64,000 nt of DNA from Clostridiales bacterium (GTDB lineage Bacteria > Bacillota > Clostridia > Oscillospirales > Oscillospiraceae): the NCBI GenBank assembly GCA_012523085.1, contig JAAYJC010000013.1, forward strand, positions 50,298-114,297, written 5' to 3'. The position numbers were made by a program, and so were the translations under genes. The notes beneath the pieces are model-generated. The model saw only the letters and a program-made list of their open reading frames with translations, did not search any database and was not told the DNA's origin. This document shows positions 50,909 to 57,917 of the stretch, piece by piece (the stretch's first letter is position 1; the number at the start of each line of letters is the position of its first letter).

Positions 50909-52309
50909 ATGAAGTCTATGGGTATGTTCCATGGAGCAGTAGGGAATATTGACCTTGGCCCCATGCATTCTTGTCCTCAACCTGAGCACCTGATTGAAAG
51001 ACAGGCAGAGCTTGTTAAAGGCATGAACAATGTTTGGTACGAGTATGTACCCGAGAGCTATGATCCAAGTAAAAAATATCCCTTGATAGTTCAGCTCCAC
51101 GGCGGGGGAATGGATGGCATGCGCTGGACAAAGATGACAGCCTGGCATCTTCTTGCTGAGGAAAAGGGACTTATTGTTATATATCCCAACAGTCCCGGTT
51201 ATCAGACCTGGGCTTTAGGTGAACGTGATGTGCAATTCCTTTACGACCTGATACAGACAGTCTGCAACCAGTATAGTATAGACAGAAGCCGTATTTACAT
51301 GCAGGGAATGTCAAACGGCGATCAGATGACCTTGGCATTTTCGCTTAAGCATCCCGAAATTCTGGCAGCTGCCGGTTTCGCAACAGGTCCCACCGCAGCC
51401 TATCTCTTTGAGGATGGGGAAAAGCCGGCCGGCGCACTCCCTGTTATACAGATGAGGGGCGAAAAGGATGTGCTGGGCGGAGCACCGGGCAGCGAACCGA
51501 CCGCCGACATTTATGAGCTTCGATATTCAATGAATGACCTTAATAAGGAAATATGGGAGGAGCCAAACGGTCTTACCCCGCTGCCTGTGCTTACGGTAAA
51601 AGGTAAGGATAATTTCTTGTTCTATAAAGGGGAGAAAGCGGACCTTGTTTACTGGGAGGTCAGAGACATGGGGCACAGGGAACCTCCGGACGAAGCTCAA
51701 ACCTTCTGGGAGCGTATGTATTCAGGTTGGATAAACGAGAACGGCAAGCATATAAACACAGGCGTTGATTGCCCCCTTACCGGTGATGATAATGCCTATG
51801 TTCTTTCTCTCGGCAGCGGAATTATCTATAAAAAAGACCGCATTGTATCCATGGGCGGAGACGAGAACGCTATAGTAAGGTATTTTGCTCCTATGGGAGG
51901 AGGCGGATTCGGCTCCTTCGGTCTTGATGAGATGCTGGAAACTGGTGCTCTTTTCGCTCCGGCCGAGTTCTTTGCCGCCGCCTTTGGTGCTGTGGTTGAG
52001 CATTTTAACGCCGGCACAAGAGTAAAGGTGACCTTTGACGATGGTAAGGTTGCTGTATTCTACGCCGGCAGCACCATGGTTCACTGGGAAGAGGGCTACC
52101 GCTCAATGAAAAAGCCGTCAGTGCAGCTCTGCGGTAAATTCTATATTCCGGTGGGTGAGTTCTGCGGTGACCTGATGGATCTTTGCGTTAGCGAGGCAGA
52201 TGACTGTATGCTAATCTCAAGCCGCCAGTCACAGCTTGGCAGGTATACCGCCAGAACAATGAGAAAGCTGCTGGGCGGCCAGAAGCGTCCCCCTGAACCG
52301 AAGAACTAA
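50909..52309 (+). CDS. PHB depolymerase/feruloyl-type esterase
   Basis: A 466-residue alpha/beta hydrolase. PLIVQLHGGGMDG is the oxyanion region (about residue 65), YMQGMSNGDQMTLAF holds the nucleophile serine in GMSNG (about 135) and DMGHREPPDEAQ provides the probable histidine. The C-terminal ~170 residues (from NTGVDCPLTGDDN) form an extra domain that I do not recognise, with a copper-amine-oxidase-like look in parts. No export signal. AAGGAGG lies seven bases before the ATG at 50909. Likely cleaves aromatic or hydroxyacyl esters; the substrate is open. Confidence 0.8.
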   Translation: MKSMGMFHGAVGNIDLGPMHSCPQPEHLIERQAELVKGMNNVWYEYVPESYDPSKKYPLIVQLHGGGMDGMRWTKMTAWHLLAEEKGLIVIYPNSPGYQTWALGERDVQFLYDLIQTVCNQYSIDRSRIYMQGMSNGDQMTLAFSLKHPEILAAAGFATGPTAAYLFEDGEKPAGALPVIQMRGEKDVLGGAPGSEPTADIYELRYSMNDLNKEIWEEPNGLTPLPVLTVKGKDNFLFYKGEKADLVYWEVRDMGHREPPDEAQTFWERMYSGWINENGKHINTGVDCPLTGDDNAYVLSLGSGIIYKKDRIVSMGGDENAIVRYFAPMGGGGFGSFGLDEMLETGALFAPAEFFAAAFGAVVEHFNAGTRVKVTFDDGKVAVFYAGSTMVHWEEGYRSMKKPSVQLCGKFYIPVGEFCGDLMDLCVSEADDCMLISSRQSQLGRYTARTMRKLLGGQKRPPEPKN

Positions 52310-52320
52310 TACAAACAGCT

Positions 52321-52362
52321 AATAAGCGCGAGATAGCTTTGATAAGCAATCTCACGCTTATT
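52321..52362. terminator. Bidirectional terminator between convergent hydrolase genes
   Basis: The arms at 52321-52337 and 52346-52362 pair over 17 positions with two mismatches, flanked by A and T runs on either side. Confidence 0.85.
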
Positions 52363-52363
52363 T

Positions 52364-55105
52364 TTAGATCCGGCTTATGATAAAGCGGAAGACTGCTTCC
52401 TGAATTTCCGGGTCGGAGCCAAAAATGCTGTTGTTATTGCACAGCAGCAGGGACTTTACGCCCTTGCGGGTATATTCTTCAAACATTCGCACACTCTGCC
52501 CCATAGGAACCTGAATGGGACAGTCATATATACCGTGGACAAGAGCCATAGGTGCGCTATGCTCTGTTACATGGCTGATAGGACTTGCTTCAACAGCTCT
52601 CTGTAAATATTCTTTATAGTAAGGATCGTTTTCGAACTGGTGAGTCTTAAGCTCGCCCATGCCCTTACCGGGTCCGAAATAGCCTATCATATTGCCAAGA
52701 GGGGCATCAGGGCCGTCACAGCGGGCAACCTTATCCGGCTGCAGGGGCCACACTCTGGCGCAGTCATCCCCAAAACCGAAGAAATCTGTAAAGGGGAAAA
52801 ATGCGGCTGCCACTTTAACTGAGCTGTTTTGTTCTGCATTTCCACCTATGTATCCCTCGGTGAGCTTGTCACCATTGCAGGCTGCTATCATGGCGGTAAG
52901 ATGTCCGCCCATAGAACCGCCGAATACAGCAAAACGATTTTTATCAAGGCCCAATTTATCCGCATTGGCTTTTAGGTAACGTATGGCCCCCTTGGCATCA
53001 TCTCCGCAGGCCGGCCACTGGGCAGGGGGAGAGAGACGGTAATCTATAGAGGCTAAAGCAATACCTGCACTTATAAAACGGTCAATATAGGGCCCTATAA
53101 GGCTGAAGGGGGAAATGCGTATAGGCTCTCCAAAGCCGTGTATGTAAACAACACAGGGGTGCTTTCCGGGTGTCGGAGGAACCTTAAGCTCCATATATAA
53201 GTCGAGGGTGTTAATCTGCTGGGGATTCACCTGACCCTTAGCCTCCTTGGGAACAGGTACAGATGCAACCCAGAGCCTTTTATCCTCGACCGACAGCCTG
53301 TCGGGCATGGTTCCTACACCATAAAAATCAAGCTCGGGAACAGATATGGTCATCTTATTACTCGATGTTTTACGGATAGCTGTGAAGGCTTCCGTCTCGA
53401 AGCGTATCTCGTCACCGCAGGGATAAACCTGCTTGCAGAGCCAACACGCCCAGTGATTTTCCTTATGCAAATAGACAGCACGCTTAAAAGCATACAACAC
53501 ACTGTCATTACCCTCAAAACGGGTAACGCAAGGGTTTATAACCGGAAGCTTAAGTACAGAAGGACAGTGAAACTTCACAAGCGGCGGCTCGGCGGGGCAG
53601 CCCTCCGGTTCCCTATAGACGGAGTTGCGACAGTGCACCGACAATCTCAGTCTGCTGCCCCTGGGAATTATTATGGATATACCTTCAAGATTGAAGTAAA
53701 GCGAAGTAGGTTCCGTTTCACTTAGGCTGACTGAGTCTTCATTAAAGCTTCTGTGATAGGGAAGACCCATGGAATTCCAGGCTGAATTACGGTGGAGCTT
53801 GGAGTGGGAAGCCCTTATGCAGCCGTCGGTTATGAACTTAACAAAACCGTCCGGTCTTACTTCCTCAAGTACGGCTATGAAGTTGCCGTCAGGGTGAGTG
53901 GATCTAACCTTAAGCTCCACTGAGCCTATTCCTGTCAGCTCAAGATCTTTTGTCAGCGGAGCACCTGTCCAGACAGCACTTGCTTTATCCAGTTCTGAAA
54001 GGCTCTTCTCCACCCTCCTGTTAAGCTTACCCCAGCCGTCGTATAGGACATTGCCATCAGTAACCTTATATTCTATCAATCCCTTTTCACTGCTGCCAAG
54101 AACACCGTCTGCACCCAGAGAAAGCTCTATAATGGACTGATTATCCAGCGGAAGGTCTGCGGCATAATGCCATTTTTCTTCGCCGAGGGTATAATAGCTA
54201 ATCGGGGGAGAACATAAATGGTCCTTTCTAATACCCTTCAAGACTGCATCGAAGAAACTTAACTGGTCGTCTACCAGATTGTAGCCTGTCGTGCTGTCTC
54301 TGCCCGCAGCAACATGACCCCAGGGGCCAATGCGCAGTTTTCCGCCCCAGACCTTATAGCCTAGCATCTCCCCGGTGCAGCCGGGGTCAAACCAGCCGCC
54401 TACCTGATATATATTAATACCGTTATGCCGTATAAGCTCATTCTTTTCCCAGGCCGATATATCAAGATTTGGTGCATAGCCAATATTATGATTAACCGTA
54501 TTTCTGTACATATTGGGAAGATACTGTTTTAAGAAGCCCAGGTTGCGGCTGTGTTCCCTTGCCGCCTCCGCTGCCATGCTGCCGTCGAAATCCTCATCTA
54601 CCGGAGTTCCCGGATTGACAGACTCCTGAAAGCCCGGCATATCCGGCAATGAGCAGGCTCCGTTAGTGAAGTTTTGATAATAAAAGTTCGGGTTGGCATC
54701 CTGCGGGATTATAGCTTTTAGTGACTTAGGTGCTGCAGCAAGAGCAAGCTGCTGACTCTGTCCCAGGTTTGAGCCGCCAAACATTCCGGCGCGACCTGTA
54801 CACCAGTCTTCGCTTGTCAGGGAATCTAAAACACTGGCTATGTCCTTGCCGCTGTTGCGGTCAAAAAAACCCTCGCTCACGCCGAAGGAGGCGCCGTTAC
54901 CCCGCGGCTCAAGAAGGGCTATGGCATAACCGGCATTGAGAAAACGCTCATAATCAGCCGTATGCATTTCAAACTGCTTTCTGCGATCAAAATATCCGCA
55001 TTGCATAAGCAGGGGGACGCGTTCATCGGTAACGGGACGGTATAGGTCAACAGCCAAAAGGACATCGTCACAGCCTTTATAATACTTTGAGCTTCTTTGA
55101 TACAT
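52364..55105 (-). CDS. Fusion of CocE/NonD-type hydrolase and alpha/beta hydrolase
   Basis: A 913-residue double enzyme. Residues ~1-560 are a CocE/NonD acyl hydrolase (VLLAVDLYRPVTDERVP, nucleophile serine in MFGGSNLGQSQQ, galactose-binding-like tail). Residues ~650-913 are a second alpha/beta hydrolase with CVVYIHGFGEP, ASIDYRLSPPAQWPACGDD, nucleophile serine in FGGSMGGHLTAM and a late PMALVHGIYD aspartate. The ATG at 55105 has AAGGAG ten bases upstream; the frame reaching 55285 runs through an IS3 remnant and is not used. Two hydrolases in one chain suggest sequential removal of acyl groups from one substrate. Confidence 0.85.
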   Translation of the reverse strand: MYQRSSKYYKGCDDVLLAVDLYRPVTDERVPLLMQCGYFDRRKQFEMHTADYERFLNAGYAIALLEPRGNGASFGVSEGFFDRNSGKDIASVLDSLTSEDWCTGRAGMFGGSNLGQSQQLALAAAPKSLKAIIPQDANPNFYYQNFTNGACSLPDMPGFQESVNPGTPVDEDFDGSMAAEAAREHSRNLGFLKQYLPNMYRNTVNHNIGYAPNLDISAWEKNELIRHNGINIYQVGGWFDPGCTGEMLGYKVWGGKLRIGPWGHVAAGRDSTTGYNLVDDQLSFFDAVLKGIRKDHLCSPPISYYTLGEEKWHYAADLPLDNQSIIELSLGADGVLGSSEKGLIEYKVTDGNVLYDGWGKLNRRVEKSLSELDKASAVWTGAPLTKDLELTGIGSVELKVRSTHPDGNFIAVLEEVRPDGFVKFITDGCIRASHSKLHRNSAWNSMGLPYHRSFNEDSVSLSETEPTSLYFNLEGISIIIPRGSRLRLSVHCRNSVYREPEGCPAEPPLVKFHCPSVLKLPVINPCVTRFEGNDSVLYAFKRAVYLHKENHWACWLCKQVYPCGDEIRFETEAFTAIRKTSSNKMTISVPELDFYGVGTMPDRLSVEDKRLWVASVPVPKEAKGQVNPQQINTLDLYMELKVPPTPGKHPCVVYIHGFGEPIRISPFSLIGPYIDRFISAGIALASIDYRLSPPAQWPACGDDAKGAIRYLKANADKLGLDKNRFAVFGGSMGGHLTAMIAACNGDKLTEGYIGGNAEQNSSVKVAAAFFPFTDFFGFGDDCARVWPLQPDKVARCDGPDAPLGNMIGYFGPGKGMGELKTHQFENDPYYKEYLQRAVEASPISHVTEHSAPMALVHGIYDCPIQVPMGQSVRMFEEYTRKGVKSLLLCNNNSIFGSDPEIQEAVFRFIISRI

Positions 55106-55154
55106 TATCTTCTCACTCCTTGTATAAACGCAAATATTAATACTCTCGCAATAC

Positions 55155-55292
55155 TCATTCTCCCAGGGACTGCTTGGCTCCATGCTGGTCGTCTTCACAT
55201 CGAGACTTGAAAGCCAATGCCTCGATGACATCATTCTCGCGCCAGATACGCTCCAATCGCTTGTGATTGGTTTTGGTGCCTTCATTGCGCAT
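55155..55292 (-). pseudogene. IS3-family transposase fragment
   Basis: A 45-codon remnant reading RNEGTKTNHKRLERIWRE, which matches the HTH_21 start of IS3-type OrfB, then a degenerate DVIEALAF segment. Everything else of the transposase is missing. The 55106-55474 interval holds no other gene. It marks the right edge of the hydrolase island. Confidence 0.65.
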
Positions 55293-55474
55293 CCTATTTA
55301 TGACAGCTCCTTTTTGTTAGTTTACCATATCTATACTAACTTTGGAATTGGTACAAGGATTGGGGGGCGCTCCACCATAACACCCACAGAAACCGCCAAC
55401 ACCGCAGGAACACTAAGAAATATGAACCCCAGACTATATATGACACTGAACCTGCAGCCATTTTTGGTCATATG

Positions 55475-56221
55475 TCAATACATGAATTCCACCGTGTTTG
55501 CCAAAAACAGATACTTGCCTCCGGATTTTTCGAGCGTGACCGTGCAGCTTTCAACAGCCTGACCGTAGCCTTCTACGGCGCGGCACCGGATCACAATGAT
55601 GCCGGTATTCGTTTTATAACCTTCGAAGCACTCGAGAAAATTGTAATTGGTGTCTCCGCGCTGCAGATAATATGCGTCATATTTCTCAAGGTATAAATAG
55701 TGTAGGCCGTATGCGAAATCATTTAAGGATAAACCGGTTTTTTCGTACAGATGGACGTTGAGTTGTACGGTGGTCAGCTTTAGAAGGTCGGTATAGACCT
55801 CGCTTGCGTCAATCGCATTGAGATAGTCGTTTAATTCCTCATCGCTGATGGATTCCGGGTCAATACCAGCGCCCGTATAAAACACCTCATACAGATCGAT
55901 GTATTCGGGACTGTCATACTCGGAGAGTAAAAAGCCGTTGTTTTCAACCCTGCCGAAATATTCGGTGAAGAAATCCAGTTCTGGTTGCGTCAGCTCTGTC
56001 CGGGACGGCATTGGGTTAGATGAGGGAATAGCTGTCGCGGGCGTCGGTGTGGGAGAAATATCAAATGGCTCGGGTTGCTGCGTGACGACATTGGAGGCTT
56101 GGGCGTCGGTGACGGGCGCATCTTCAACATCATTCCGGCCTGTTTTCACAATTTTGCAGGCATTGGTAAAAATAAAAATAGATAAGGCAAATATAGCAAG
56201 CAAAATAAATCGGTTTTTCAT
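55475..56221 (-). CDS. Predicted lipoprotein of unknown function
   Basis: A 248-residue protein. The start at 56221 is set by GGAGG and yields a lipoprotein signal, ILLAIFALSIFIFTNAC, with the lipidated cysteine at about residue 22. A Thr/Pro-rich linker (about residues 40-75, including DISPTPTPATAIP) follows, then a mostly alpha-helical acidic domain with many tyrosines and a C-terminal beta-rich end. No family recognised. It is divergent from the cyclophilin lipoprotein gene. Confidence 0.7.
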   Translation of the reverse strand: MKNRFILLAIFALSIFIFTNACKIVKTGRNDVEDAPVTDAQASNVVTQQPEPFDISPTPTPATAIPSSNPMPSRTELTQPELDFFTEYFGRVENNGFLLSEYDSPEYIDLYEVFYTGAGIDPESISDEELNDYLNAIDASEVYTDLLKLTTVQLNVHLYEKTGLSLNDFAYGLHYLYLEKYDAYYLQRGDTNYNFLECFEGYKTNTGIIVIRCRAVEGYGQAVESCTVTLEKSGGKYLFLANTVEFMY

Positions 56222-56431
56222 ATTCGCTTGACCTCCGGTAAAAAATATTTTATTCTGCAAAATCAGATGATGCGGCATGAGGTTTTGCTGGTTTTCATTA
56301 TACAGCAATGCTGTAAAAAACAAATACGATGTTGACGAGTATTTGAATTTTAGCTATACTTGCGAAGGAAATTCAATCTACGCAGATAAAAGGGGATACA
56401 TCATTCCTGACACAAGGAGATAAACAGTCGG

Positions 56432-57052
56432 ATGAAGAAAGTAGTATGTCTGGTTTTAGTTTTGTTATTGACGGTATTTTCCGGATGCGGATCCGGCGGT
56501 GAAAAAGTCAAAGAGACGGAGAGTCCCGCACCAGAATCTTATCCACCGATGACCGGAATACATCATGTTGAAATAGAAGTGGCGGACTACGGAGTGATCT
56601 CCGTAGAACTGGACGGAGATACCGCGCCCATCACAGTCGGAAACTTTATCGGTCTTGCGGAGAGCGGTTTCTATGACGGTTTGACGCTTCACCGCATTAT
56701 TTCCGGTTTTATGATCCAGGGCGGCGATCCCGAAGGGACCGGATACGGCGGCTCGGAAAACACGATTAAAGGCGAGTTTTCCGTAAATAAGGTTGAAAAC
56801 AACATATCCCATCTGAGAGGCGTTATTTCAATGGCGCGAAGCGATGTAAGTTATGACAGTGCAAGCTCGCAGTTTTTTATTGTTCATCAGGACAGCGCTT
56901 TTCTGGATGGGGCATATGCGGCTTTCGGGCATGTAACAAGCGGTATGGATATTGTTGACAGAATCTGCGAGGATACACCTGTGCAGGACAAAAACGGGAC
57001 TGTATATAAGGCAGACCAACCGGTGATAACCTCAGTTAAGGTAATTGATTGA
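56432..57052 (+). CDS. Peptidyl-prolyl cis-trans isomerase, cyclophilin type, lipoprotein
   Basis: A 206-residue surface-anchored foldase. The signal VLVLLLTVFSGC gives a lipobox cysteine at about residue 19. The cyclophilin core shows GNFIGLAESGFYDGLTLHRI, FMIQGGDPEGTGYGG, MARSDVSYDSASSQFFI and AAFGHVTSGMDIVD, keeping the active-site arginine (HRI), Phe and Gln of FMIQGGD. It assists folding of exported proteins outside the membrane. AAGGAG lies upstream. Monocistronic. Confidence 0.94.
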   Translation: MKKVVCLVLVLLLTVFSGCGSGGEKVKETESPAPESYPPMTGIHHVEIEVADYGVISVELDGDTAPITVGNFIGLAESGFYDGLTLHRIISGFMIQGGDPEGTGYGGSENTIKGEFSVNKVENNISHLRGVISMARSDVSYDSASSQFFIVHQDSAFLDGAYAAFGHVTSGMDIVDRICEDTPVQDKNGTVYKADQPVITSVKVID

Positions 57053-57098
57053 TTTCCCTGATAGGATGATGCGCAGCTATTAGTTGTAGCATAACCAC

Positions 57099-57365
57099 AG
57101 GGACGGTTTTCCACGTACCCATCTTGAAAAAAGCGTACAAAAACCAAAGCCCAGCTAAAACTGCGCAAAAAATGATATCAACGAAGAAAGGTTACGCTCA
57201 GACTGGAAAGTAACATCTGCCAAGGCGCTCAAGGCGCAAAAGAAAGGCGTGGCGCAGTCCGATAAAAGCGAAGCTTTCCACACGCATTCGAGACGCAAAT
57301 ATCTGTACTCGAGGACTGCATAAGCCATGTTAGTAAGTACGCAGTCTGATCTGCAAACCGTCCCT
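57099..57365. mobile_element. MITE-like element with 11-bp terminal inverted repeats
   Basis: AGGGACGGTTT at 57099-57109 is exactly inverted as AAACCGTCCCT at 57355-57365, bounding 267 bases with no credible gene. GGGACGGTT-type ends are common on small transposable elements of Clostridia. No target duplication could be confirmed by eye. The rest of 57053-57654 contains nothing recognisable. Confidence 0.5.
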
Positions 57366-57654
57366 CGGCTTCTCCTGCAGACCAAGTATATTATGGTTTT
57401 CATTCGTTCGGGTGTGTCGCCTGCGTCATGGTTGTTCTTTCGGTCTATACTTTCAGGATATCTGCTCTGCTTAATCTGTTAAACGCTCCAGCTTTCCTAA
57501 ATCTTGTGCAGTTATATGCTTGTTTTTCTTTTACTCTTCTCAAAATCCTTAAGCATAAAATTCAACTTCAGAACCGTCCGAAACCATTGAAAAGTCCCCA
57601 AAAGGGGAAAAGATATAATAGGAGCATGAAAACCAAAGAGGAAGAGGGTTTGTC

Positions 57655-57792
57655 ATGCTACGGGAAAAAGATAAGCAACTATCCTTTTACAGCATGCTAT
57701 ACGACAAGATACCAGAAACACATTTAGTGAAACAAATCGAAAAAGCAGTGGATTTTTCATTCATAGACGAGCTTTTAGCGGACAGATATTGA
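57655..57792 (+). pseudogene. IS1182-type transposase N-terminal fragment
   Basis: The frame starts MLREKDKQLSFYSMLYDK and runs through VKQIEKAVDFSFIDELLADR, the N-terminal signature of IS1182-family transposases, then stops at TGA. In the next frame NNGRPAKEH continues the same protein, showing a frameshift, after which homology ends at the terminator at 57858. Confidence 0.75.
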
Positions 57793-57857
57793 AAAACAAT
57801 GGCCGTCCGGCAAAGGAGCACCTTAAAAAAACCACTGTGTTTTAATTCGGAAACAAT

Positions 57858-57892
57858 AAAGCAAAAGGGAATGGATGCCCCCCTTTTGCTTT
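57858..57892. terminator. Bidirectional terminator
   Basis: AAAGCAAAAGGG (57858-57869) pairs perfectly with CCCTTTTGCTTT (57881-57892). It ends the minus-strand signalling gene and any plus-strand transcript from the transposase remnant. Confidence 0.85.
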
Positions 57893-57917
57893 AATTGTTT
57901 TATGGGTGAAAATGCCA

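Noticed and set aside
55106..55285. Longer start of the fused hydrolase at 55285
   Set aside because: The extra 60 codons are antiparallel-frame reading of an IS3 remnant; AAGGAG supports the ATG at 55105.
57155..57403. Minus-strand 82-codon ORF after the cyclophilin gene
   Set aside because: Lies across the MITE-like element and its right end, without ribosome site or protein-like features.
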